From Bradyrhizobium erythrophlei (GTDB taxonomy: Bacteria; Pseudomonadota; Alphaproteobacteria; Rhizobiales; Xanthobacteraceae), in assembly GCA_900129675.1 (NCBI GenBank), contig FSRD01000002.1:1302001-1366000 (forward strand): 64,000 nt of DNA. The letters run 5' to 3'. The notes beneath the pieces were generated by a model, which was not told the origin of the DNA, did no database searches, and worked only from the letters and a program-made list of their open reading frames with translations. Made by a program: the position numbers and the translations under genes. Below, in pieces: positions 8,754 through 17,685 of the stretch; within the stretch, counting starts at the first letter, position 1; the number at the start of each line of letters is the position of its first letter.

Positions 8754-10637
8754 ATGACCGAGCACCAGCAACCTGACGTCATTCTGCATCGCGGCGTGTT
8801 CACGACGCTTGATCGGTCGAATCCGACGGCGAGCGCCGTCGCGATCAAGGACGGGCGATTCACGCACGTCGGACGCGAGGAAGAGATTATGGCGCTGGCG
8901 GGGCCGCAGACCAGGCTCATCGACCTGAAGGGTCGCCGTGTCCTGCCGGGCCTGATCGACAACCATCTGCACATCATTCGCGGCGGCTTGAACTTCAACA
9001 TGGAGCTTCGCTGGGACGGGGTGCGCAGCCTGTCGGACGCCATGAGCATGCTGAAGCGGCAGGTCGCCATCACGCCGCCGCCGCAGTGGGTTCGTGTCGT
9101 CGGCGGCTTCACGGAGCACCAGTTCGCCGAGAAGCGCCTGCCGACCATCGATGAACTCAACGCCGCCGCTCCGGAGACGCCGGTGTTCCTGCTCCACCTC
9201 TACGACCGCGCCCTTCTCAACGGCGCGGCGCTGCGGGCGGTTGGCTACACCAGGGAAACCCCGGCGCCTCCCGGAGGCGAGATCGTCCGGGATGCCAACG
9301 GCAATCCGACGGGCCTCCTGCTGGCGAAACCGAACGCCGGCATCCTCTACCAGACGCTGGCGAAGGGGCCGAAGCTGCCATTCGAATACCAGGTCAATTC
9401 GACCCGCCATTTCATGCGCGAACTCAACCGGCTCGGTGTAACCGGCGCCATCGACGCCGGCGGCGGCTTCCAGAGCTATCCGGACGACTACGCGGTGATC
9501 CAGAAGCTGTCCGAGGACGACCAACTGACGATCCGGCTCGCCTATAACCTCTTCACCCAGAAGCCGAAGGAGGAGAAGGAGGATTTCCTGAACTGGACCA
9601 GGACGTCGAAATACAAGCAGGGCGACGACTATTTCCGGCACAACGGGGCCGGGGAGATGCTGGTCTATTCGGCCGCCGACTTCGAGGATTTCCGGGTGCC
9701 GCGTCCGGACATGCCGCCCGAAATGGAAGGCGACCTGGACAGCGTTGTCCGCGTTCTCGCCGAAAACCGCTGGCCATGGCGGCTGCACGCCACCTACGAC
9801 GAAACGATCTCGCGGGCGCTCGACGTCTTCGAGCGCGTCAACCAGGATATCCCGCTGGAGGGCCTGAACTGGTTCTTCGATCACGCAGAGACCATCTCGG
9901 ACCAGTCGATCGACCGGATCGCCGCGCTTGGCGGCGGCATCGCCGTGCAGCACCGTATGGCCTATCAGGGCGAGTATTTCGTCGAGCGCTACGGTCACGG
10001 CGCTGCCGAGGCGACGCCGCCGGTGGCGAAGATGCTGGCGAAGGGCGTGAAGGTCTCCGCGGGGACGGACGCGACCCGCGTCGCTTCCTACAATCCATGG
10101 GTTTCGCTCGCCTGGCTCGTCACCGGCAGGACCGTCGGCGGGATGCAGCTTTACCCGCAACGCAATTGCCTCGACCGCGAGACCGCGCTGCGGATGTGGA
10201 CCGAGAACGTTACCTGGTTTTCCAACGAGGAAGGCAAGAAAGGCCGCATACAGGTTGGGCAATTGGCGGACCTGATCGTGCCCGATCGGGATTTCTTTTC
10301 CTGCGGCGAGAACGAGATCGCCGACACGACCTCGCTGCTGACCGTTGTCGGAGGCAGGGTCGTCTACGGCGACGGCGACTTTGCACGCTTCGACGACGGC
10401 GCGTTGCCGCCGGCGATGCCGGACTGGTCGCCGGTGCGCACCTTCGGCGGCTATGCGGCCTGGGGTGAGCCAGCGCGTGAACCGGCACTCGCGCGGAAGA
10501 TGGCTATGAGCTGCGGCTGCGCTAATCAATGTACCGTTCACGGGCACGATCACGCGACGGCCTGGTCGAGCAAGCTGCCGATCGCTGATTTGAAGAGCTT
10601 CTGGGGCGCGCTCGGCTGCGCGTGCTGGGCGGTGTGA
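8754..10637 (+). CDS. Amidohydrolase, YtcJ type (metal-dependent)
   Basis: A 627-residue amidohydrolase of the YtcJ/exoenzyme-regulatory AepA group. The metal-binding HxH lies in GLIDNHLHIIRGG, later ligands are around WRLHATYDE and FFDHAETISD, and the catalytic Asp is in SAGTDATRVAS. The C-terminus returns to the composite beta domain (GRIQVGQLADLIVPD). Members hydrolyse C-N bonds in imides, amides or cyclic amides; the substrate is unknown. An unusual tail of about 45 residues holds cysteine and histidine clusters (CGCANQCTVHGHDH and GCACWAV). The gene stops one base before the DoxX start. Confidence 0.85.
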   Translation: MTEHQQPDVILHRGVFTTLDRSNPTASAVAIKDGRFTHVGREEEIMALAGPQTRLIDLKGRRVLPGLIDNHLHIIRGGLNFNMELRWDGVRSLSDAMSMLKRQVAITPPPQWVRVVGGFTEHQFAEKRLPTIDELNAAAPETPVFLLHLYDRALLNGAALRAVGYTRETPAPPGGEIVRDANGNPTGLLLAKPNAGILYQTLAKGPKLPFEYQVNSTRHFMRELNRLGVTGAIDAGGGFQSYPDDYAVIQKLSEDDQLTIRLAYNLFTQKPKEEKEDFLNWTRTSKYKQGDDYFRHNGAGEMLVYSAADFEDFRVPRPDMPPEMEGDLDSVVRVLAENRWPWRLHATYDETISRALDVFERVNQDIPLEGLNWFFDHAETISDQSIDRIAALGGGIAVQHRMAYQGEYFVERYGHGAAEATPPVAKMLAKGVKVSAGTDATRVASYNPWVSLAWLVTGRTVGGMQLYPQRNCLDRETALRMWTENVTWFSNEEGKKGRIQVGQLADLIVPDRDFFSCGENEIADTTSLLTVVGGRVVYGDGDFARFDDGALPPAMPDWSPVRTFGGYAAWGEPAREPALARKMAMSCGCANQCTVHGHDHATAWSSKLPIADLKSFWGALGCACWAV

Positions 10638-10638
10638 G

Positions 10639-11064
10639 ATGAAACTGCATGCTGATACCCCGCGATGGGTGCGGGCGATCCTTCGCTCCCCGTGGGCATG
10701 GCACGCCGCGCGGGCGGCGCTGGTATCAGCGTTCCTGATCGGCGGGCTGACCAAGCTTTCCGACTTCACGGCGGCCGTCGCCGAGCAGGAGCATTTCGGG
10801 CTTCGGCCCGGTGGGCTCTGGGCCACGCTGGCGATCGCGGTCGAACTCGGCGGTTCGGCGCTCGTGATGCTCGGCCGACTGGTCTGGCTCGGTGCGGGAG
10901 GCCTCGGTGTGCTCACCGCCGTCGCGATGCTGACCGCAAACGATTTCTGGAACATGGCCGGGCACGAACGTTTCATGGCGCTCAACGCGTTCTTCGAGCA
11001 TCTTGGCATGATCGCCGGGCTTGTACTGGTTTCGATGCGCGCCGCGGAAACCCAATCCGCATGA
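10639..11064 (+). CDS. DoxX family membrane protein
   Basis: A 141-residue protein with four predicted helices (AARAALVSAFLIGGLTKLSD, WATLAIAVELGGSALVML, GGLGVLTAVAMLTANDFW, LGMIAGLVLVSM). The FLIGGLTKLSDF start and the GHERFMALNAFFEHLGMI region match the DoxX/SURF4 group. These are integral membrane proteins of mixed roles, sometimes linked to quinone or thiol redox. It lies one base behind the amidohydrolase and so is probably co-translated with it. Confidence 0.85.
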   Translation: MKLHADTPRWVRAILRSPWAWHAARAALVSAFLIGGLTKLSDFTAAVAEQEHFGLRPGGLWATLAIAVELGGSALVMLGRLVWLGAGGLGVLTAVAMLTANDFWNMAGHERFMALNAFFEHLGMIAGLVLVSMRAAETQSA

Positions 11065-11115
11065 CCGGGCCCGGCTAGTGCCACTTTCATCACCTCGTTC
11101 GCCAAGGAGTCGCTC

Positions 11116-12012
11116 ATGAACCACCCGCGCATATTGATCGGTGCCATCCTTATTGCCGCTATCGGTATGGGGCCCGCCGCTGTCGCGCGCGACGCCGCGC
11201 CCTCGGTCGGCGTCGGCGCGCAATACGATACGACGCATGTCTATGTCGCACCTGAGGACGTCGATAAATTTGTCACGACCTTCACAGCAACGTTCGGCGG
11301 CCAAAGCACCAAACAGGTGGTCGCAACGGTGACGCCGACGCCGAGCAGCACGACCTCGCAATTGATCCAGACGCCGGCCGGGACGGTATCGCTGTTCGGA
11401 TTCAAGACGCCGATTCCCTATCCGTTCGGAGCGGAGCGAACCGGATATCTGGTCACCGACATGGATGCGGCGATCAAGGCCGCGCGCGCCGCCGGCGCCG
11501 ACGTCATCGTCGCGCCGTTTCCCGATCCGATCGGCCGCGATGCGGTGATCCAGTGGCCGGGCGGAATCAACATGCAGATCTACTGGCACACGACGAAGCC
11601 GAACTACGCAGCGTTTCAGACCGTGCCGGAAAACCGCGTCTATGTTTCGTCCGACCGCGCGGACGCCTTCGTCCGGAGCTTCGTCCGCTTCTCGCGCGGC
11701 AAGGTCGTTTCCGACGACCCGCGCGCGCCTGGCATGGAGATCGGCCGCTCCGGTGAGACCTACCGCCTGATCCGGATCGAATCCGTCTTCGGCAAGATGG
11801 CCGTGCTCGTCACCGACGGCCACCTGCCTTACCCCTACGGTCGCGAATTCACCGGCTACGAGGTCAAGGATCTTCAGGAGACGCTGACGAAGGCCAAAGC
11901 CGCCGGCGCCGCCGCGCTCGTCGAGCCCTACTCGTCCGGCGGACGAACCGCTGCTATGGTACAATTCCCGGGCGGCTATGTCGCTGAAATCCATGCGAAC
12001 ACGCCGAGGTAG
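11116..12012 (+). CDS. Exported VOC/glyoxalase-like protein
   Basis: A 298-residue protein with an N-terminal Sec signal (ILIGAILIAAIGMGPAAVARDA) followed by two glyoxalase/VOC modules, residues of about 40-160 and 170-295. Each has the beta-alpha-beta-beta-beta pattern: TTHVYVAPEDVDKFV to INMQIYWHT, then NRVYVSSDRADAFV to GYVAEIHANTPR. VOC proteins bind a divalent metal and act on small electrophiles or aromatics; export to the periplasm is uncommon for them. AAGADVIVAPFPDPIGRDAV resembles lyase or dioxygenase relatives, but no substrate can be named. An AAGGAG site at 11104-11109 supports the start. Confidence 0.8.
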   Translation: MNHPRILIGAILIAAIGMGPAAVARDAAPSVGVGAQYDTTHVYVAPEDVDKFVTTFTATFGGQSTKQVVATVTPTPSSTTSQLIQTPAGTVSLFGFKTPIPYPFGAERTGYLVTDMDAAIKAARAAGADVIVAPFPDPIGRDAVIQWPGGINMQIYWHTTKPNYAAFQTVPENRVYVSSDRADAFVRSFVRFSRGKVVSDDPRAPGMEIGRSGETYRLIRIESVFGKMAVLVTDGHLPYPYGREFTGYEVKDLQETLTKAKAAGAAALVEPYSSGGRTAAMVQFPGGYVAEIHANTPR

Positions 12013-13453
12013 GAGTCGAAATGGCGATCTCGTCGCCAAAGCTCTTTTTCGAGCCCGACAGGGATGTGCCGCTGCCATGCTTTGTTTCGCGGCGGCGCCA
12101 CTGGCTGCGCGCGCCGAGGAGGCGAACGCCACGCCGGAGCGTCCGGCCATCATGTTCAACCGGTGGCAGGAGGATTGGTCGGTGCTCGCGAACCCGCGCG
12201 TTGCGCGGCAGCCCTTCGACGAGTTCAAATATATTCCGCTGTCTGCGGTCGATCCGTATACCTACCTGTCGTTCGGAGCGGACACACGCGAGAGGTTCGA
12301 GGCAAACAACGCGCAGGGCTTCGGCACGGGTTCCAATCACAACCAGGACTACGTCATCACCCGTAACGAGCTGCATGCGGACCTTCGCATCGCCTCGCAA
12401 ATCCAGATGTTCGTGCAGTTCCAGAGCGACTTCGCGCCATGGAAGACCATACTGTCTCCTGTGGACCGGGATCGGCTTGATCTCGAGCAGGCGTTCGTGG
12501 CGCTGACCGAGCCAGTTGGCGGCGGTACGCTGAAGCTGCGGTTGGGCCGGCAGCAATTCGCCTTCGACCTGCAGCGCTTCGTATCCGTTCGCGACGGTCC
12601 CAACGTCCGGCAATCCTACGACGCCGCCTGGGCCGATTACGAGAACGGTCCCTGGCGGTTCATCACGTTTTACAGCCATCCGGTCCAGGTTCAGGACAAC
12701 CAGATTTTCGATGACTTCAGCAGCAGCAAGCAGACTTTCGGCGGCGTAAGGCTGGAGCGCAAGCTTTCGGATTCGTTGAGCATCACCGGCTATTACGCGA
12801 ACTTTACGCAGGCCAACGTGCACTTTCCGAACGCCGCCGGCAACGAACGGCGAGATGTTTTCGATCTGCGCCTGAACGGCAATGCCCAACACTTCGACTG
12901 GGACATCGAAGCAATGAACCAGACCGGAAGTATCGGCCCGGATCAGATCGAGGCCTGGGCCTTCGGCTCGCTTGCCGGCTACACCTTTGCCAACCTTGAT
13001 TGGACCCCGAGACTAGGAATCCAGATCGACGCGGCCTCCGGCGACCGCGGCGGTTCGCCCGGCCACACGTTCGGCACGTTCAATCCACTTTTTCCGAACG
13101 GCTACTACGTCACGCTTGCGGGGTATACCGGTTTTGTCAACTTCATCCACATCAAGCCGTCGCTGACGCTGCACCCGTTTCCGTCGGTGAAAGTTACGCT
13201 CGCGGCCGCGGCGCAATGGCGCGAGACCACGGCCGACGCCGTCTACACTCAGCCTGACGTCGCTGTCCCGAACACGGCAGGCCGCCCCGGCGCCTACACC
13301 GGAAGCTACGGCCAGCTGAGAGTCGACTGGACCATCGATCGCGCGACGTCTTTCGCAGTGGAGGCGGTGCATTTTGCTATCGGCGACGCGCTGCGCAATG
13401 CCGGGGGGTACGACTCCAACTACCTCGGCGTTGAGATCAAGCGAGGTTGGTGA
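11978..13453 (+). CDS. Alginate-export-type outer membrane porin, start region doubtful
   Basis: The mature protein of about 450 residues is a beta-barrel of the alginate_exp family: FNRWQEDWSVL, then many aromatic alternating strands (LRLGRQQFAFDLQRF, SLSITGYYANFTQANVHF, WDIEAMNQTG) and a closing strand ending EIKRGW. It would let a small hydrophilic or aromatic compound cross the outer membrane. The frame is open from ATG 11978, inside the preceding gene and without a ribosome site. The best start is ATG 12021 behind AGGAG, but in another frame; see the T-tract entry. The signal peptide (AAAMLCFAAAPLAARA) lies in the porin frame. Confidence 0.78.
   Translation: MSLKSMRTRRGRSRNGDLVAKALFRARQGCAAAMLCFAAAPLAARAEEANATPERPAIMFNRWQEDWSVLANPRVARQPFDEFKYIPLSAVDPYTYLSFGADTRERFEANNAQGFGTGSNHNQDYVITRNELHADLRIASQIQMFVQFQSDFAPWKTILSPVDRDRLDLEQAFVALTEPVGGGTLKLRLGRQQFAFDLQRFVSVRDGPNVRQSYDAAWADYENGPWRFITFYSHPVQVQDNQIFDDFSSSKQTFGGVRLERKLSDSLSITGYYANFTQANVHFPNAAGNERRDVFDLRLNGNAQHFDWDIEAMNQTGSIGPDQIEAWAFGSLAGYTFANLDWTPRLGIQIDAASGDRGGSPGHTFGTFNPLFPNGYYVTLAGYTGFVNFIHIKPSLTLHPFPSVKVTLAAAAQWRETTADAVYTQPDVAVPNTAGRPGAYTGSYGQLRVDWTIDRATSFAVEAVHFAIGDALRNAGGYDSNYLGVEIKRGW
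12045..12049 (+). other. T5 tract where one extra T would restore porin start
   Basis: ATG 12021 has an AGGAG six bases upstream and reads MAISSPKLFF before going out of the porin frame. Adding one T to the T5 tract at 12045-12049 would join it to RARQGCAAAMLCFAAAPLA, giving a textbook Sec signal peptide. This is seen directly in the sequence. Whether it is a sequencing error, a null mutation or a phase-variable tract cannot be decided from one copy. Confidence 0.55.
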
Positions 13454-13516
13454 GGCGTTGAGTCGAATGCGCTGGAGGGTCGATGGAACTGCAGAAAGAT
13501 AACGAAAAGGTCTGTT

Positions 13517-14212
13517 ATGACATCACCGCGGTTGGCGACGGCGCTTCCTTTGCTTCTCAGCCTGAACGCCGGCTACGTCGACACGGCGGGCTTTTTGGCG
13601 TTGCAGGGCCTCTTTACGGCGCATGTCACGGGTAACTTCGTAACCCTCGGCGCGTCGCTCGTGTTCGGTATTTCCGGCGCCGTCGCAAAGCTGCTCGCGC
13701 TGCCAGTGTTTTGTGTTGTCGTCATCGCCACCCGGCTTCTCAGCACGCCGCTGACGCGGCGAAATCTTCCGGCCCTGAAGATATTGCTGGCCCTGAAGGT
13801 GACGCTGCTGGTTCTGGGAGCGGCGCTTGCCATCCACTTCGGCCCTTTCGCGAATGGCGACTCGTGGCAGGCCGTCTTGACCGGCATGGTGCTGGTGGCG
13901 GCGATGTCGATCCAGAACGCGGCGCATCGCATTCATCTCGCCAGCGCGCCGCCATCGACTCTGATGACCGGCACCACAACGCAAATCATGATCGATCTGG
14001 CGGACATGATGCCGCGACCCCGCGCCGAATCGCCTGAGAGAAGATCGCGTCTGTTGCGGATGTCGGTCAATCTTGTAATTTTTGCCTTCGGCTGCGCCTC
14101 CGCCGCACTCATCTACGCGCACTTTGGCGTCAAATGCTTCCTGTTGCCTCCGGTGGTCGCGCTGGTAGCACTCTTTCTGCGCGCGACCGTTAAGGAAGTT
14201 GCGGCGGTTTAA
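13517..14212 (+). CDS. YoaK/DUF1275 family membrane protein
   Basis: A 231-residue integral membrane protein with about six helices. The start ALPLLLSLNAGYVDTAGFLA and the following GLFTAHVTGNFVTLGASLV are the DUF1275 hallmark (GYVDA...FxAHVTGN). Later segments include TGMVLVAAMSIQNAAHRIHL and TTTQIMIDLADM. The family has no established function. It follows the porin by 63 bases on the same strand and may share its transcript. Confidence 0.88.
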   Translation: MTSPRLATALPLLLSLNAGYVDTAGFLALQGLFTAHVTGNFVTLGASLVFGISGAVAKLLALPVFCVVVIATRLLSTPLTRRNLPALKILLALKVTLLVLGAALAIHFGPFANGDSWQAVLTGMVLVAAMSIQNAAHRIHLASAPPSTLMTGTTTQIMIDLADMMPRPRAESPERRSRLLRMSVNLVIFAFGCASAALIYAHFGVKCFLLPPVVALVALFLRATVKEVAAV

Positions 14213-14359
14213 GGTAACGCTCCACGCAGCCTCTGTGAAGGAGAAAGCAAAATCTCACAGGCGCCTTGTCGACGCCTTCCTTCATGAAAAAATTCGCACC
14301 TGGCGACGCCTGGAAGTGGGATGAGCTGGTTGCCCTGGATACTTTTGGAATCCTTCGCC

Positions 14360-15970
14360 ATGACCGAAGACATAAGAGCTGCCGAGGGCGGTCCAATTCC
14401 AAGCCCTTTCGCGCCGTTCCGTCAAACGACGTTCGCCGTGCTCTGGGTCGCGACGGTATTGGGCAATACCGGCAGCTTCATGCGTGACGTTGCCAGCGCC
14501 TGGCTGGTCACCGATCTGTCGAGTACGCCGGCGGCGGTTGCAATGATTCAGGCGGCGAGCACGATACCGGTATTCCTGCTCGCGATCCCCGCGGGCGTCC
14601 TTTCGGACATTCTCGACCGGCGCAAGCTTTTGATTACCATGCAGCTCGTGCTCGCATCGGTCAGCGCCACGCTGATGCTGCTGTCCCATACCGGAGCGTT
14701 GACGGTTGGGTCGCTCGTGGTGCTGACGTTCGTCGGCGGTGTCGGCGCGGCCCTCGTGGGTCCGACCTGGCAGTCGATCGTACCCGAGCTTGTTCGCAGG
14801 CAGGACCTCAAGAACGCGGTCGCGCTGAACTCGCTAGGTTTCAATATTGCGCGGTCGATCGGACCGGCCGCGGGCGGCCTGCTGCTTGCCGCGCTGGGCG
14901 CCGCCGTCGCCTATAGTGCCGATATTGTGAGCGATCTCATCGTCATCTCTGCCCTCGTGTGGTGGCGGCGTGCGCCCAGAGCCGATGACGAATTGTCGGA
15001 GCACTTCTTTGGAGCGTTCAGGGCCGGACTCCGTTTCGTTCGCTCAAGCCACGAACTGCACGTGGTGCTGATGCGCGCCGCGATATTTTTTGCTTTCTCG
15101 AGCGCCCTGTGGGCGCTTCTGCCGCTCGTCGCCAGGCAGCTTCTTGGCGGCAACGCTGGATTCTACGGCGTCCTGCTCGGTGCAGTCGGCGCCGGTGCGA
15201 TCCTCGGTGCGTTGGCCTTGCCGCGACTGCGTCGCAGGTTCGACGCCGACGGGTTGTTGCTCGGCGCCGCCGTCATCGCGGCCATCATCATGGCGGTATT
15301 GGCTCTCGCGCCGCCGCGATGGCTTGCCGTCGTGATCCTGCTTGGGCTTGGCGGCGCATGGATTGTCGCGCTGACGACGCTCAACGGCGCGGCGCAGGCG
15401 ATCCTGCCTAACTGGGTTCGCGGCCGGGGCCTTGCCGTCTATCTGATGATCGTCAACGGGGCCATGGCTGGCGGAAGCCTCGGATGGGGAATAGTGGCCG
15501 GGGCCTTGAGCGTGCCGGTGACGCTCCTGGTCAGCGCTTGCGGGCTCTTCGTTGTTGCCATCGTTCTCCATCGCATCAAGCTGCCGGCCGGCGAAGCCGA
15601 TCTGAAACCCTCGAATTACTGGCCCGAACCCCTGACCGCCGATCCCGTTGAGCATGACCGTGGGCCGGTGCTCGTCCTGATCGAATATCGCATCGCGAAG
15701 GACGACCGTCCGAAGTTCTTCGAGTGCTTGAAGCGGCTGTCGCAGGCGCGCCGGCGCGACGGTGCCTACGGCTGGGGCATCACGGAAGATGCCGCGGATT
15801 CGGAGCGCATCGTGGAATGGTTCATGGTCGAGTCGTGGGCGGAGCATCTGCGCCAGCATCATCGCTTGTCGAACGCCGATGCGGATATTCAGCGGGAAAC
15901 AACGCAGTTTCACATCGGCCCAAATCCCCCGGTCGTGCGTCACTTCCTGGCGCTGGAACTGGGCCGTTGA
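14360..15970 (+). CDS. MFS exporter (MFS_3 / EntS type) with C-terminal ABM-like domain
   Basis: The first 420 residues form a 12-helix major facilitator of the enterobactin-exporter type, opening FAPFRQTTFAVLWVATVLGN with AGVLSDILDRRKLLI at the loop 2-3 motif. The C-terminal 110 residues (VLVLIEYRIAKDDRPKFFEC to HFLALELGR) are a soluble ferredoxin-like domain resembling antibiotic-biosynthesis monooxygenases, typical of this subgroup. The transported compound is unknown. The start used is ATG 14360 (MTEDIRAAEGG); an in-frame ATG at 14321 would add 13 residues and has no better ribosome site. Confidence 0.85.
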   Translation: MTEDIRAAEGGPIPSPFAPFRQTTFAVLWVATVLGNTGSFMRDVASAWLVTDLSSTPAAVAMIQAASTIPVFLLAIPAGVLSDILDRRKLLITMQLVLASVSATLMLLSHTGALTVGSLVVLTFVGGVGAALVGPTWQSIVPELVRRQDLKNAVALNSLGFNIARSIGPAAGGLLLAALGAAVAYSADIVSDLIVISALVWWRRAPRADDELSEHFFGAFRAGLRFVRSSHELHVVLMRAAIFFAFSSALWALLPLVARQLLGGNAGFYGVLLGAVGAGAILGALALPRLRRRFDADGLLLGAAVIAAIIMAVLALAPPRWLAVVILLGLGGAWIVALTTLNGAAQAILPNWVRGRGLAVYLMIVNGAMAGGSLGWGIVAGALSVPVTLLVSACGLFVVAIVLHRIKLPAGEADLKPSNYWPEPLTADPVEHDRGPVLVLIEYRIAKDDRPKFFECLKRLSQARRRDGAYGWGITEDAADSERIVEWFMVESWAEHLRQHHRLSNADADIQRETTQFHIGPNPPVVRHFLALELGR

Positions 15971-16021
15971 ACAGGTGCGAACCGTCCATTGCCTTTTGGT
16001 CCATTGTGTGCGCCGAACAAC

Positions 16022-16987
16022 CTATTGCGTTTCGTCGAGCCAGCCTCGTTTGCTGTTCGGTGTCATGCGTCCGGGCGTTCTCTGGCCTTTATGTTCCCGG
16101 CGCCATCCGGACGGCGGTGTCCCGACGAGCCGCGTGAAAACCCGCGTTAAATGGCTCTGATCGGCAAACCCGCAAATGACGGCGATCTCCGCGGTCGCAA
16201 TCGACGATTCCAGCAACAGCGTTTTTGCCTGCTGGATCCGGCGCAGCAGCAGCCATTTATGAGGCGTCATGCCCGTTGTCATGCGAAACGAGCGCGTGAA
16301 GTGGCCGCGAGAGAGCCCGCACGCCTTTGCTACGTCCGCTATGAGGATATCACCGCTCAAATTGCTCGCCAGATACTCCTTCGCGCGTTGTTCCTGACGC
16401 AGGGAAAGTCCACGGGTCCGAACGGTTTCGCGTTGGACGAACCCGCCATAGCGTTGACAGAGATGTGTCGTGAGGGCGAGCGCGACCTGATCGACAAACA
16501 AAGAGCAGGCTTCGTTGGGGCGGTCGAGAGCCGGTAGCAGAGCGGCTCCCAGATGCGCGACGACGGGATCGATGATGCCGGGCGGGCAGTGGAGATCGGC
16601 AACAGGCGGGCGGCCGGCATCGTCAGTAAACCCATTGAGGACGGTTCTTGGAATATAGAACGACAGCGCCTCGTGCGGGCTGGCCACATAAGATGAAAAC
16701 TCGGCTCCCAGGTTCACGATCCTCAACGAATTGGGCGCGTAACCCTGCGAGATCACCGGGCGTCCGTCGCTCCACAATTCGTGATGTTCGACGGCGGTCA
16801 AGTGAAGCGCGGCGATGAACGTGTCCTCCGCCGGAATTTTGGCCTTCATGCCAATGTGCTCGGGACCGCAAGATATCCTGGTGATCCCGATCTGGGACCT
16901 TGGCAACGAGCGTGTAATCAGGGTCGGTGAGCCGTCTAAATGGTGGCTGTGCGCTACAGCGTCTCCATACGTCCGTCGTTCCTTCAT
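16022..16987 (-). CDS. AraC-family transcriptional regulator
   Basis: A 321-residue regulator. The C-terminal 100 residues hold the double HTH: LSGDILIADVAKACGLSRGH with FTRSFRMTTGMTPHKWLLLR, then SSIATAEIAVICGFADQSHL with TRVFTRLVGTPPSGWRR. The N-terminal 200 residues are a poorly conserved sensing domain. Its gene ends 51 bases from the converging MFS exporter gene, which is a candidate target, though the esterase/dioxygenase pair on its own strand is equally near. The effector is unknown. Confidence 0.9.
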   Translation of the reverse strand: MKERRTYGDAVAHSHHLDGSPTLITRSLPRSQIGITRISCGPEHIGMKAKIPAEDTFIAALHLTAVEHHELWSDGRPVISQGYAPNSLRIVNLGAEFSSYVASPHEALSFYIPRTVLNGFTDDAGRPPVADLHCPPGIIDPVVAHLGAALLPALDRPNEACSLFVDQVALALTTHLCQRYGGFVQRETVRTRGLSLRQEQRAKEYLASNLSGDILIADVAKACGLSRGHFTRSFRMTTGMTPHKWLLLRRIQQAKTLLLESSIATAEIAVICGFADQSHLTRVFTRLVGTPPSGWRREHKGQRTPGRMTPNSKRGWLDETQ

Positions 16988-17040
16988 CGCACTCCCTATT
17001 CAACCGATTGATCGCGGTTCTTCAATTGACGGATTAGCGG

Positions 17041-17685
17041 TTACTCACTCGACGGGACGGCCTCCGGAAGGAGAGCAGTCTTCATCCATTCCTTTGCAAG
17101 CGCGAGGTCCATTTGGGATAGTTCGTGACCGGTAGGCAGCACGGAATGTTGGACGTTTGCACCGGCGTCCGTTAGCTGGCCTGCGAGTTCGGCTGCGTTG
17201 CTCGCGGGGATGATGGGATCGCGCTGGCCCGAGGTAATCATTACCGGCTTGCGCGCAAGGTCCGGCTTTGGCGGCTGGGCGAGGGGCACCATGGCTCGCA
17301 GCAGGATCGCGCCGGCAAGCACCTGCGGCCTCAGGAGCAGCATCGCAGCCGCGATGTTGGCGCCGTTGGAGTAGCCAAGCGCAATGGGCGCCGTGAGGTC
17401 ATAGCGCTTGCGAGCGTCGGCCACGAAGTCCGCCAGTTCGTTGGCGCGCCGCCGGACGTCATTCTCGTCGAACACGCCTTCGGCGAGCCTACGGAAGAAG
17501 CGAGGCATGCCGTGCTCCAGCACCTTGCCACGAACCGATAACAGTGCCGAACCCGGCGCTATCGCCTGGCCAAGCGGCAATAGATCGTTTTCGTCGCCGC
17601 CGGTGCCGTGCAGCAGCAGGAGCGGCGGTGCTTCGAGCCGGTTGCCCGGCTCGAAGCGATGAATGAAGCCGAGGTCGTTGCTCAT
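17041..17685 (-). CDS. Alpha/beta hydrolase, carboxylesterase/phospholipase type
   Basis: A 214-residue cytoplasmic serine hydrolase. The oxyanion strand is LLLLHGTGGDENDLLPLG, the nucleophile is in IALGYSNGANIAAAML, the acid in TSGQRDPIIPASN and the His in LPTGHELSQMDL. The family covers carboxylesterases and acyl-hydrolases. The start overlaps the end of the dioxygenase gene (ATGA), so the two are co-translated. This pairing of ring-cleaving dioxygenase and esterase resembles hydroquinone-type mhqO/mhqD loci, so a detoxification or aromatic-degradation role is likely. Confidence 0.88.
   Translation of the reverse strand: MSNDLGFIHRFEPGNRLEAPPLLLLHGTGGDENDLLPLGQAIAPGSALLSVRGKVLEHGMPRFFRRLAEGVFDENDVRRRANELADFVADARKRYDLTAPIALGYSNGANIAAAMLLLRPQVLAGAILLRAMVPLAQPPKPDLARKPVMITSGQRDPIIPASNAAELAGQLTDAGANVQHSVLPTGHELSQMDLALAKEWMKTALLPEAVPSSE

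Noticed and set aside
8733..11147. An 804-codon reverse-strand frame over the amidohydrolase and DoxX genes
   Set aside because: Shadow of well-supported genes; no ribosome site and no recognisable motif.
12021..12506. A 161-codon frame starting at the AGGAG-preceded ATG 12021
   Set aside because: After about ten residues it becomes Arg/Ser-rich shadow sequence of the porin; only its start signal is meaningful.
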